Positions 52,628-64,000 of a DNA stretch of 64,000 nucleotides are shown piece by piece (position 1 is the stretch's first letter; the number at the start of each line of letters is the position of its first letter). Under the pieces are notes generated by a model. That model saw only the letters and a program-made list of their open reading frames with translations. It was not told the origin of the DNA and did not search any database. Position numbers and translations under genes: made by a program. The stretch lies in the NCBI GenBank assembly GCA_950097015.1, contig CATNEN010000001.1:11740001-11804000 (forward strand), given 5' to 3'. The DNA comes from Macrostomum hystrix (taxonomy: Eukaryota; Platyhelminthes; Macrostomidae).

Positions 52628-55220
52628 ACTATACTAAATCTCTAAAGTCTGTCTGTCTGTCTGTCTGTGGAATTTCGATACACAGGCTAAATGCCTCAAC
52701 CAAATTTGATCGCGTTTTTTGCTAAACATGCCAAATTTTACTGGCATGAGACCTTGAAAATTTCGTTAGTCTGCTTCAATGCTAACAATATTAAATATTC
52801 GAAAAACGAGTTTTCCTATTGCTTTCAATAGGAGGCCAAACAAGGTTAAATTAGAATAGGGCCGGACACTGTCAGCTTTATTAGATTGCATCGGTGCTTT
52901 TTCTCGCCCGCGCGTGCATTGGTATAGCACTGAACAGGGCCCGATACTCTCAATTGAATAGGATTGCGTCACTGCTTTTCGACCCGTACGTACGTTTATA
53001 AATTTGTCTCTTGGCTGATCGAGTGATTTGATTTAAATACGCAAACCGTACATAGCAGATTTCATGATTGGGCTTTTATGATGCTCAATGCTAGCGAGAC
53101 CTCTCCTCCTCCTTTCTATCCATAAAACTGCAGCCTTTCTATTGTCAAACCTTGTCTCGACTTCGATCATTGTGCCGCTTTCTTTTCATCTAGCTCCGAA
53201 GTAAAGTACTTTAATGCTATTGTAGAATGCAGGTAGAATTTCAGCATCGGTTTTGTTACTGCTTCTTTTTCTTCTAATCTTCTAAACATCAGCAGTTAAA
53301 AACGTAAGTTCCTGTTTATTAGTATTTTTTGGGCATTTTTGGGTTCGAGTATAAATACGAGTAAGTAAGTAAGCGATTTTGGTTAGCTACTGTCGAAGCA
53401 GATATTTGTTAGCTTTATTATTCCTGTACTCGCTTTCAGAAAATAGTATTCGTTTTCGAGTAAAGCAGCAAGTTTTATTCGATAATAAAACTTAGGAAAT
53501 ATTTTTTGTGCATAGCTGCAGGCGCTATCACAATTGAGAACTGCAAGAAAAAAATATTGAGCGCAGCTAAGAGCGTAAATTATTTCCAATTTTTCTATTT
53601 TTTAGCATTGCTTTAAGCGTTATTCGATTAAAAAAATGGCTTATTTTATAATAATAATTATAAAACTTTATTCGACGAAGTCTGATCGAAACCGTTTTCT
53701 AAAGTGCTCAACGATTTTCTAAATGTGTCCAACGATTTTCTAAATGTGTCCAACGATTTTCTAAATGTGTTTAACAGTTTTCTAAATGTATCTACCGTGC
53801 CACATGTAACAGGAGATGTAACAGGAGATATTTGTTGCCTTCTGGGCTGAGTAAAACGATGGACACATCGTTTCTATGCTATTTGGGGGCAATGGTTTCC
53901 TGTCAAAGAAAAAGGGCAAAAATTTCTTGCTGCGAGTTTGGTAGCCTGCAAGTAGCCTCCATTCTGGTATTATGGAGGTTCTCTTCTGTTTGAAGAACAT
54001 TAGTTCTCTGCTGCTGGGGGAATTAGTTCTCGGCTGCTGGGGGAATTGGTTCTCTGTTGCTCGGGGAATTAGTTCTCTGTTGCTGGGGAAATTAGTTCTC
54101 TGCTGCTGGGGAAATTAGTTCTCTGCTGCTGGGGAAATTAGTTCTCATGGCAAAACCAGCGTTTGAATCATGGCTAAACTAGAGTTTGAATCATAGTTAA
54201 ACCAGAGTCTGAATCATTCTAAGCCAGAGTCTGAATCATGGCTAAACCAGAGCTTAAATCATGGCTAAACCAGAGTCTGAATCATGGCTAAATTTACGTT
54301 TGAATCATGGCAAAACCAGAGTTTGAATAATGGCTAAACAAGAGTTTGAATCATGGCTAAACCAGCGTTTGAATCATGGCCAACCAGCGTCTGAATCATG
54401 GCTAAACCAGAGTTTATATCATGGCTAAACCAGAGTTTGAATCAAAGATAAACCAGAACTGGGGGATAATCGTCAACTGTGGGATAATTGTAAACTGGGG
54501 AATCATCATCAAATGGGGATCATGGTCAACTGGGAGATCATTGTCAACTGGGTGATCATCATCAACTGGGGGATCATTGTCAACTAGGGGGTAATAGCCA
54601 ACTGGGGTAACATTGTCAACTGGGGATCATCATCAATGGGGGATCATAGTCAACTGGGAGATAATTGTCAACTGGGTGATCATCATCAACTGGGGGATCA
54701 TTGTAACCTGGGGGATCAATGTCAACTGGGGGATCATTGTCAACTGGGTGATTATCTTCAACTGGTGGATCATTGTCAACTGTGGGATCATTGTCAACTG
54801 GGGGATCATTGTCAACTGGTGGATCATTATCAACTGGGGGATCATTGTCAACTGTGGGATCATTGTCAACTTGGGGAACATTGTCAACTGGGGGATCATC
54901 ATCAACTGGGGGATCATTGTCAACTGGGGAATCATTGTCGACTGGGGGACCATTGTCAACTGGGGGATCATTGTCCCAGATCATTGTCAACTGGGGGATC
55001 ATTGTCAACTGGGGGATCATTGTCAACTGGGGGATCATCATCAACTGGGAATCATTGTCGACTGAGGGACCATTGTCAACCGGGGGATCATTATCAACTG
55101 GGGGATCATTGTCAACTGATCATTGTAGCGTAAAAAAGGCTAAAAATACAGCTGCTAAAAAGTGTATACTGGACGAATTAAAAATATTTCTGCTCCCCGA
55201 AGGGGGGCAAAACTTGCTAG
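52628..55220 (+). mobile_element. Non-autonomous Helentron/HINE-like element, copy A (about 2.6 kb)
   Basis: 5' end ACTATACTAAATCTCTAAAG followed by the CTGT microsatellite at 52647-52668. The 3' end has a GC hairpin CTCCCCGAAGGGGG followed by CTTGCTAG at 55213-55220. The combination of a CTATACTAAA start, an early tetranucleotide run, internal tandem repeats and a hairpin before CTAG is that of Helentron-type Helitrons and their HINE/DINE derivatives. Inside: about 1.3 kb single-copy DNA, then arrays of TTAGTTCTCTGCTGCTGGGG (54000-54145), AAACCAGAGTTTGAATCATG (54150-54455) and CAACTGGGGGATCATTGT (54460-55120). No Rep-helicase frame, so non-autonomous. The long open frames in the 18-bp array are spurious. 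Confidence 0.75.
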
Positions 55221-55234
55221 TATCCATCCATCCA

Positions 55235-57827
55235 ACTATACTAAATCTCTAAAGTCTGTCTGTCTGTCTGTCTGTGGAATTTCGATACACAGGCTAAATG
55301 CCTCAACCAAATTTGATCGCGTTTTTTGCTAAACATGCCAAATTTTACTGGCATGAGACCTTGAAAATTTCGTTAGTCTGCTTCAATGCTAACAATATTA
55401 AATATTCGAAAAACGAGTTTTCCTATTGCTTTCAATAGGAGGCCAAACAAGGTTAAATTAGAATAGGGCCGGACACTGTCAGCTTTATTAGATTGCATCG
55501 GTGCTTTTTCTCGCCCGCGCGTGCATTGGTATAGCACTGAACAGGGCCCGATACTCTCAATTGAATAGGATTGCGTCACTGCTTTTCGACCCGTACGTAC
55601 GTTTATAAATTTGTCTCTTGGCTGATCGAGTGATTTGATTTAAATACGCAAACCGTACATAGCAGATTTCATGATTGGGCTTTTATGATGCTCAATGCTA
55701 GCGAGACCTCTCCTCCTCCTTTCTATCCATAAAACTGCAGCCTTTCTATTGTCAAACCTTGTCTCGACTTCGATCATTGTGCCGCTTTCTTTTCATCTAG
55801 CTCCGAAGTAAAGTACTTTAATGCTATTGTAGAATGCAGGTAGAATTTCAGCATCGGTTTTGTTACTGCTTCTTTTTCTTCTAATCTTCTAAACATCAGC
55901 AGTTAAAAACGTAAGTTCCTGTTTATTAGTATTTTTTGGGCATTTTTGGGTTCGAGTATAAATACGAGTAAGTAAGTAAGCGATTTTGGTTAGCTACTGT
56001 CGAAGCAGATATTTGTTAGCTTTATTATTCCTGTACTCGCTTTCAGAAAATAGTATTCGTTTTCGAGTAAAGCAGCAAGTTTTATTCGATAATAAAACTT
56101 AGGAAATATTTTTTGTGCATAGCTGCAGGCGCTATCACAATTGAGAACTGCAAGAAAAAAATATTGAGCGCAGCTAAGAGCGTAAATTATTTCCAATTTT
56201 TCTATTTTTTAGCATTGCTTTAAGCGTTATTCGATTAAAAAAATGGCTTATTTTATAATAATAATTATAAAACTTTATTCGACGAAGTCTGATCGAAACC
56301 GTTTTCTAAAGTGCTCAACGATTTTCTAAATGTGTCCAACGATTTTCTAAATGTGTCCAACGATTTTCTAAATGTGTTTAACAGTTTTCTAAATGTATCT
56401 ACCGTGCCACATGTAACAGGAGATGTAACAGGAGATATTTGTTGCCTTCTGGGCTGAGTAAAACGATGGACACATCGTTTCTATGCTATTTGGGGGCAAT
56501 GGTTTCCTGTCAAAGAAAAAGGGCAAAAATTTCTTGCTGCGAGTTTGGTAGCCTGCAAGTAGCCTCCATTCTGGTATTATGGAGGTTCTCTTCTGTTTGA
56601 AGAACATTAGTTCTCTGCTGCTGGGGGAATTAGTTCTCGGCTGCTGGGGGAATTGGTTCTCTGTTGCTCGGGGAATTAGTTCTCTGTTGCTGGGGAAATT
56701 AGTTCTCTGCTGCTGGGGAAATTAGTTCTCTGCTGCTGGGGAAATTAGTTCTCATGGCAAAACCAGCGTTTGAATCATGGCTAAACTAGAGTTTGAATCA
56801 TAGTTAAACCAGAGTCTGAATCATTCTAAGCCAGAGTCTGAATCATGGCTAAACCAGAGCTTAAATCATGGCTAAACCAGAGTCTGAATCATGGCTAAAT
56901 TTACGTTTGAATCATGGCAAAACCAGAGTTTGAATAATGGCTAAACAAGAGTTTGAATCATGGCTAAACCAGCGTTTGAATCATGGCCAACCAGCGTCTG
57001 AATCATGGCTAAACCAGAGTTTATATCATGGCTAAACCAGAGTTTGAATCAAAGATAAACCAGAACTGGGGGATAATCGTCAACTGTGGGATAATTGTAA
57101 ACTGGGGAATCATCATCAAATGGGGATCATGGTCAACTGGGAGATCATTGTCAACTGGGTGATCATCATCAACTGGGGGATCATTGTCAACTAGGGGGTA
57201 ATAGCCAACTGGGGTAACATTGTCAACTGGGGATCATCATCAATGGGGGATCATAGTCAACTGGGAGATAATTGTCAACTGGGTGATCATCATCAACTGG
57301 GGGATCATTGTAACCTGGGGGATCAATGTCAACTGGGGGATCATTGTCAACTGGGTGATTATCTTCAACTGGTGGATCATTGTCAACTGTGGGATCATTG
57401 TCAACTGGGGGATCATTGTCAACTGGTGGATCATTATCAACTGGGGGATCATTGTCAACTGTGGGATCATTGTCAACTTGGGGAACATTGTCAACTGGGG
57501 GATCATCATCAACTGGGGGATCATTGTCAACTGGGGAATCATTGTCGACTGGGGGACCATTGTCAACTGGGGGATCATTGTCCCAGATCATTGTCAACTG
57601 GGGGATCATTGTCAACTGGGGGATCATTGTCAACTGGGGGATCATCATCAACTGGGAATCATTGTCGACTGAGGGACCATTGTCAACCGGGGGATCATTA
57701 TCAACTGGGGGATCATTGTCAACTGATCATTGTAGCGTAAAAAAGGCTAAAAATACAGCTGCTAAAAAGTGTATACTGGACGAATTAAAAATATTTCTGC
57801 TCCCCGAAGGGGGGCAAAACTTGCTAG
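55235..57827 (+). mobile_element. Helentron/HINE-like element, copy B, tandem to A
   Basis: Repeats copy A at a spacing of 2607 bp. I see no difference inside, and all open frames in A and B have the same lengths and offsets. Separated from A by TATCCATCCATCCA, a short ATCC run. Confidence 0.8.
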
Positions 57828-57835
57828 TCCATCCA

Positions 57836-59540
57836 ACTATACTAAATCTCTAAAGTCTGTCTGTCTGTCTGTCTGTGGAATTTCGATACACAGGCTAAAT
57901 GCCTCAACCAAATTTGATCGCGTTTTTTGCTAAACATGCCAAATTTTACTGGCATGAGACCTTGAAAATTTCGTTAGTCTGCTTCAATGCTAACAATATT
58001 AAATATTCGAAAAACGAGTTTTCCTATTGCTTTTAATAGGAGGCCAAACAAGGTTAAATTAGAATAGGGCCGGACACTGTCAGTTTTATTAGATTGCATC
58101 GGTGCTTTTTCTCGCCCGCGCGTGCATTGGTATAGCACAGAACAGGGCCCGATACTCTCAATTGAATAGGATTGCGTCACTGCTTTTCGACCCCTACGTA
58201 CGTTTATAAATTTGTCTCTTGGCTGATCGAGTGATTTGATTTGAATACGCAAAACGTACATAGCAGATTTCATGATTGGGCTTTTATGATGCTCAATGCT
58301 AGCGAGACCTCTCCTCCTCCTTTCTATCCATAAAACTGCAGCCTTTCTATTGTCAAACCTTGTCTCGACTTCGATCATTGTGCCGCTTTCTTTTCATCTA
58401 GCTCCGAAGTAAAGTACTTTAATGCTTTTGTAGAATGCAGGTAGAATTTCAGCATCGGTTTTGTTACTGCTTCTTTTTCTTCTAATCTTCTAAGCATCAG
58501 CAGTTAAAAACGTAAGTTCCTATTTATTAGTACTATTTGGGCATTTTTGGTTCGAGTATAAATAGTAAGCGATTTTGGTTAGCTACTGTCGAAGCAGATA
58601 TTTGTTAGCTTTATTATTCCTGTACTCCCTTTCAGAAAATAGTATAAGCTTTTTCGAGTATCGGGAATTCGATAATAAAACTAAGGAAATATTTTTGTGC
58701 ATAGCTGCAGGCGATATCACAATTGAGAACTGCAAGAAAAAAATATTGAGCGCAGCTAAGAGCGTAAATTATTTCAATTTTTTTAGCATTGTTTTAAGCG
58801 TTATTCGATCAAAAAAATAGCTTATTTAATAATAATAATTATAAAACTTTATTCGACGAACACTGATCGAAACCGTTTTCTAAAGTGCTCAACGATTTTC
58901 TAAATGTGTCCAACGATTTTCTAAATGTGTTTAACAGTTTTCTAAATGTATCTACCGTGCCACATGTAACAGGAGATGTAACAGGAGATATTTGTTGCCT
59001 TCTGGGCTGAGTAAAATGATGGACACATCGTTTCTATGCTATTTGGGGGCAATGGTTTCCTGTCAAAGAAAAAGGGCAAACATTTCTTGCTGCGAGTTTG
59101 GTAGCCTGCAAGTAGCCTCCATTCTGGTATTATGGAGGTTCTCTTCTGTTTGGAGAACATTAGTTCTCTGCTGCTGGGGGAATTAGTTCTCTGCTGCTGG
59201 GGGAATTAGTTCTCTGCTGCTGGGGGAATTAGTTCTCTGCTGCTGGGGGAATTAGTTCTCTGATGCTGGGGGAATTAGTTCTCTGATGCTGGGGGAATTA
59301 GTTCTCTGCTGCTGGGGAAATTAGTTCTCTGCTGCTGGGGGAATTAGTTCTCTGCTGCTGGGGGAATTAGTTCTCTGCTGCTCGGGAAATTAGTTCTCTG
59401 CTGCTGGGGAAATTAGTTCTCTGCTGCTGGAGGGGAATTAGTTCTCTGCTGCTGGGGAAATTAGTTCTCATGGCAAAACCAGCGTTTGAATCATGGCTAA
59501 ACCAGAGTCTGAATCATGGCAGAGTCTGAATCAAGGCTCG
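57836..59540 (+). mobile_element. Helentron/HINE-like element, copy C, diverged and lacking the usual 3' end
   Basis: Same 5' end and body as A/B but with scattered substitutions and small deletions (for example 58560-58680). The TTAGTTCTCTGCTGCTGGGG array is longer (59160-59470). The 23-bp and 18-bp arrays and the 3' hairpin are missing; after GAATCAAGGCTCG it passes into unrelated sequence. Confidence 0.75.
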
Positions 59541-59830
59541 TGTGTTTTGCCGCAAAGATTGGCCAGAGCCAACAAGGAAAGCAATAGCAAGCCATCCATC
59601 TATTCGGCTTATGGCACGCTTTGCTGCTCCCATCAGCGGCGGCTTGCTCTCCTCTCCTCTCTCTGATCCCCATTCTGTGTCCCTTCCCCTGCAGTTTTTC
59701 TCGGCTCTTCTCTAGCGCCAGCCGGTTGCGCGGAAGTCCGCGCGATCACTGTTTTGGCTTCTATTTCTCTCTCTATACCCGTTAGTCCCGCCACAAATGC
59801 TCAATTCGACATTTTGTTTGGACTCCTATC
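59541..59830. other. About 290 bp of unrelated sequence inside the array
   Basis: Less AT-rich than the Helentron body (GCCGGTTGCGCGGAAGTCCG, CCCATCAGCGGCGGC) and pyrimidine-rich in part (CTCTCCTCTCCTCTCTCTG). No match to the other copies. A captured host fragment or remnant of another element; not identified. Confidence 0.45.
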
Positions 59831-59832
59831 CA

Positions 59833-60473
59833 ACTATACTAAATCTCTAAAGTCTGTCTGTCTGTCTGTCTGTGGAATTTCGATACACAGGCTAAATGCC
59901 TCAACCAAATTTGATCGCGTTTTTTGCTAAACATGCCAAATTTTACTGGCATGAGACCTTGAAAATTTCGTTAGTCTGCTGCAATGCTAAAAATATTGAA
60001 TATTCGAAATACGAGTTTTCCTTTTGCTTTTAATAGGAGGCCAAACAAGGTTAAATTAGAATAGGGCCGGACACTGTCAGTTTTATTAGATTGCATCGGT
60101 GCTTTTTCTCGCCCGCGCGTGCATTGGTATAGCACTGAACAGGGCCCGATACTCTCAATTGAATAGGATTGCGTCACTGCTTTTCGACCCGTACGTGCGT
60201 TTATAAATTTGTCTCTTGGCTGATCGAGTGATTTGATTTGAATACGCAAAACGTACATAGCAGATTTCATGATTGGGCTTTTATGATGCTCAATGCTAGC
60301 GAGACCTCTCCTCCTCCTTTCTATCCATAAAACTGCAGCTTTTCTATTGTCAAACCTTGTCTCGACTTCGATCATTGTGCCGCTTTCTTTTCATCTAGCT
60401 CCGAAGTAAAGTACTTTAATGCTTTTGTAGAATGCAGGTAGAATTTCAGCATCGGTTTTGTTACTGCTTCTTC
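59833..60473 (+). mobile_element. Helentron/HINE-like element, copy D, 5' part only
   Basis: First 640 bp of the element, with a few private changes. It stops at TTACTGCTTCTT, where copies A-C continue into TTTTCTTCTAATC, and is replaced by the 5' end of a different element. Confidence 0.75.
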
Positions 60474-61075
60474 CACTATACTAAAAATGAAATGGTTGGT
60501 TGGTTGGTTGGTTGGTTGGTTGGTTGTAATTGATTTTCTCCCGAACAGCTCAACCGATTTTCACAATTTCTTCACCAAAAGATGCTAAATATGGGGAGAA
60601 TTATACACGTATTTTTATTAAGCTTAACTTTATTGCTAAGGGGATTAAATATTCGAAAAACATGATTTTTTAAAGGTCAAACCATCTTGGCCTATTGAGA
60701 ATTTCACTGACAGCCACTGAATTAGAATTGCATCGTCAAATTGCGCAACAACCCCTAGCTAATTGAATTTGAAGCCTGCACTCTGGAGACAAATTTGAAA
60801 TAAATGTACACAACCAACTGCGAGACTGAGTGTACTCTATTTTCTTACTTCATTGTACAAAGCCAGAACTTTGAGAATTCATTTTATAAGGCAGATTTTT
60901 GCACCCACTAACCAACAGTCGGAAAAGCCGATGTGTAGGCACTAGGAATAGGTTAGGCTAGGCTAGGGTTCGATTCTGCACTGGGTCAAATCATTTAGAC
61001 AAATTTTCAGCCAGTAGTGATTGAAGATTATTTTATATTATTTTTTATATTTCGTAAATAAAATATCATAAATCA
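60474..61075 (+). mobile_element. Second Helitron-like 5' end and SINE-like tail
   Basis: Starts ACTATACTAAAAATGAAATG, then a (TTGG)n run at 60500-60526: the same layout as the main element but a different body. Near its end are a B-box-like GGGTTCGATTC (60967-60977) and TTTCGTAAATAAAAT, the SINE A tail motif. No 3' hairpin of its own. Confidence 0.6.
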
Positions 61076-62286
61076 TAGCAAATCTGAGTTTGAATCATGG
61101 CTAAACCAGAGTTTGAATCATGGCTAAACCAGCGTCTGAATCATGGCTAAACCAGAGTTTGAATCATGGCTAAACCAGAGTCTGAATCATGGCTAAACCA
61201 GAGTTTAAATCATGGCTAAACCAGAGTCTGAATCATGGCTTAACCAGAGTTTGAATCATGGCTAAACCAGAGTCTGAATCATGGCTAAACCAGCGTCTGA
61301 ATCATGGCTAAACCAGAGTTTGAACCATGGCTAAACCAGAGTCTGAATCATGGCTAAATTTACGTTTGAATCATGGCAAAACCAGAGTTTGAATAATGGC
61401 TAAACAAGAGTTTGAATCATGGCTAAACCAGCGTTTGAATCATGGCCAACCAGCGTCTGAATCATGGCTAAACCAGAGTTTATATCATGGCTAAACCAGA
61501 GTTTGAATCAAAGATAAACCAGAACTGGGGGATAATCGTCAACTGTGGGATAATTGTAAACTGGGGAATCATCATCAAATGGGGATCATGGTCAACTGGG
61601 AGATCATTGTCAACTGGGTGATCATCATCAACTGGGGGATCATTGTCAACTAGGGGGTAATAGCCAACTGGGGTAACATTGTCAACTGGGGATCATCATC
61701 AATGGGGGATCATAGTCAACTGGGAGATAATTGTCAACTGGGTGATCATCATCAACTGGGGGATCATTGTAACCTGGGGGATCAATGTCAACTGGGGGAT
61801 CATTGTCAACTGGGTGATTATCTTCAACTGGTGGATCATTGTCAACTGTGGGATCATTGTCAACTGGGGGATCATTGTCAACTGGTGGATCATTATCAAC
61901 TGGGGGATCATTGTCAACTGTGGGATCATTGTCAACTTGGGGAACATTGTCAACTGGGGGATCATCATCAACTGGGGGATCATTGTCAACTGGGGAATCA
62001 TTGTCGACTGGGGGACCATTGTCAACTGGGGGATCATTGTCCCAGATCATTGTCAACTGGGGGATCATTGTCAACTGGGGGATCATTGTCAACTGGGGGA
62101 TCATCATCAACTGGGAATCATTGTCGACTGAGGGACCATTGTCAACCGGGGGATCATTATCAACTGGGGGATCATTGTCAACTGATCATTGTAGCGTAAA
62201 AAAGGCTAAAAATACAGCTGCTAAAAAGTGTATACTGGACGAATTAAAAATATTTCTGCTCCCCGAAGGGGGGCAAAACTTGCTAG
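61076..62286 (+). mobile_element. Helentron/HINE-like element, 3' part (arrays and hairpin end) completing the composite copy
   Basis: Expanded AAACCAGAGTTTGAATCATG array (61080-61510), then the 18-bp array and the same 3' hairpin and CTTGCTAG as A and B. From about 61340 onward it matches A/B closely. Confidence 0.75.
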
Positions 62287-62294
62287 TCCATCCA

Positions 62295-64000
62295 ACTATA
62301 CTAAATCTCTAAAGTCTGTCTGTCTGTCTGTCTGTGGAATTTCGATACACAGGCTAAATGCCTCAACCAAATTTGATCGCGTTTTTTGCTAAACATGCCA
62401 AATTTTACTGGCATGAGACCTTGAAAATTTCGTTAGTCTGCTTCAATGCTAACAATATTAAATATTCGAAAAACGAGTTTTCCTATTGCTTTTAATAGGA
62501 GGCCAAACAAGGTTAAATTAGAATAGGGCCGGACACTGTCAGTTTTATTAGATTGCATCGGTGCTTTTTCTCGCCCGCGCGTGCATTGGTATAGCACAGA
62601 ACAGGGCCCGATACTCTCAATTGAATAGGATTGCGTCACTGCTTTTCGACCCCTACGTACGTTTATAAATTTGTCTCTTGGCTGATCGAGTGATTTGATT
62701 TGAATACGCAAAACGTACATAGCAGATTTCATGATTGGGCTTTTATGATGCTCAATGCTAGCGAGACCTCTCCTCCTCCTTTCTATCCATAAAACTGCAG
62801 CCTTTCTATTGTCAAACCTTGTCTCGACTTCGATCATTGTGCCGCTTTCTTTTCATCTAGCTCCGAAGTAAAGTACTTTAATGCTTTTGTAGAATGCAGG
62901 TAGAATTTCAGCATCGGTTTTGTTACTGCTTCTTTTTCTTCTAATCTTCTAAGCATCAGCAGTTAAAAACGTAAGTTCCTATTTATTAGTACTATTTGGG
63001 CATTTTTGGTTCGAGTATAAATAGTAAGCGATTTTGGTTAGCTACTGTCGAAGCAGATATTTGTTAGCTTTATTATTCCTGTACTCCCTTTCAGAAAATA
63101 GTATAAGCTTTTTCGAGTATCGGGAATTCGATAATAAAACTAAGGAAATATTTTTGTGCATAGCTGCAGGCGATATCACAATTGAGAACTGCAAGAAAAA
63201 AATATTGAGCGCAGCTAAGAGCGTAAATTATTTCAATTTTTTTTAGCATTGTTTTAAGCGTTATTCGATCAAAAAAATAGCTTATTTAATAATAATAATT
63301 ATAAAACTTTATTCGACGAACACTGATCGAAACCGTTTTCTAAAGTGCTCAACGATTTTCTAAATGTGTCCAACGATTTTCTAAATGTGTTTAACAGTTT
63401 TCTAAATGTATCTACCGTGCCACATGTAACAGGAGATGTAACAGGAGATATTTGTTGCCTTCTGGGCTGAGTAAAATGATGGACACATCGTTTCTATGCT
63501 ATTTGGGGGCAATGGTTTCCTGTCAAAGAAAAAGGGCAAACATTTCTTGCTGCGAGTTTGGTAGCCTGCAAGTAGCCTCCATTCTGGTATTATGGAGGTT
63601 CTCTTCTGTTTGGAGAACATTAGTTCTCTGCTGCTGGGGGAATTAGTTCTCTGCTGCTGGGGGAATTAGTTCTCTGCTGCTGGGGGAATTAGTTCTCTGC
63701 TGCTGGGGGAATTAGTTCTCTGATGCTGGGGGAATTAGTTCTCTGATGCTGGGGGAATTAGTTCTCTGCTGCTGGGGAAATTAGTTCTCTGCTGCTGGGG
63801 GAATTAGTTCTCTGCTGCTGGGGGAATTAGTTCTCTGCTGCTCGGGAAATTAGTTCTCTGCTGCTGGGGAAATTAGTTCTCTGCTGCTGGAGGGGAATTA
63901 GTTCTCTGCTGCTGGGGAAATTAGTTCTCATGGCAAAACCAGCGTTTGAATCATGGCTAAACCAGAGTCTGAATCATGGCAGAGTCTGAATCAAGGCTCG
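62295..64000 (+). mobile_element. Helentron/HINE-like element, copy E (repeat of copy C, cut by the window end)
   Basis: Matches copy C base for base as far as I can see, apart from one extra T in a T run near 63242, at a spacing of 4459 bp. The window stops at GAATCAAGGCTCG, where C enters the unrelated 290 bp. The composite C-to-hairpin unit is therefore itself tandemly repeated. Confidence 0.8.

Noticed and set aside
54613-55252. ORFs in five frames over the CAACTGGGGGATCATTGT array of the Helentron (and the copies at 57.2 and 61.7 kb)
   Set aside because: The 18-bp unit is a multiple of three without stops. No protein-like composition and no start context.
52628-57827. Copies A and B taken as proof of recent duplication
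   Set aside because: Kept only as a hypothesis: two adjacent copies with no visible difference can also come from an assembly error, which sequence alone cannot exclude.

Overview
The window is nuclear DNA from an invertebrate metazoan. Its genes have short GT-AG introns, CAG/CTG-coded polyglutamine runs, tRNA-derived SINEs, MITEs and Helitron-type elements. The protein set (PIKfyve, a BIR protein, BRCA2, Arp2/3 subunit ARPC5, a heterotrimeric G-alpha and a NACHT-LRR receptor) is animal-like. I cannot name the phylum from sequence alone. The most conspicuous genome trait is that nearly every intron and intergenic gap carries its own private minisatellite with a 14-34 bp unit.

Layout. 1-10.7 kb: the 5' exon of a PIKfyve-type lipid kinase (minus strand), then about 9.7 kb of AT-rich non-coding DNA with MITEs, foldback elements and SINEs. 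10.7-13.9 kb (plus strand): a BIR-domain protein, a tiny two-exon gene with an eIF4E-binding-type motif that could also be an alternative 3' end of the BIR gene, and an RGG-rich protein with an N-terminal UAP56-binding motif (a probable mRNA-export adaptor). 14.2-16.5 kb: minisatellites.

16.6-40.2 kb: a complete BRCA2 homologue on the minus strand, 9 coding exons and about 1511 aa. It has an octapeptide array, four BRC repeats, and the helical, OB1, OB2/tower and OB3 domains. Its fourth intron is about 15.95 kb and holds two complete plus-strand genes. The first is an NLR-like protein with the order HEPN(DZIP3-type)-CARD-NACHT-LRR. The second is an unusually large, atypical G-alpha of about 698 aa, with an N-terminal extension, a large helical-domain insertion and an altered P-loop.

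40.2-50.5 kb: two more minus-strand genes, a 540-aa coiled-coil protein and ARPC5 (155 aa), separated by minisatellites that include a 2.7-kb array of a 34-bp unit. 50.5-52.6 kb is AT-rich and shows no gene. 52.6-64 kb is a head-to-tail array of a non-autonomous Helentron/HINE-like element. Two 2.6-kb copies look identical; these are followed by a 4.46-kb composite unit that starts to repeat before the window ends.

The genes do not form one pathway. The notable arrangement is a pair of signalling/immune-type genes nested antisense inside a DNA-repair gene. All exon models were built by eye from splice consensus and reading phase. Every junction in the models given is phase-consistent, but none is confirmed by transcripts.
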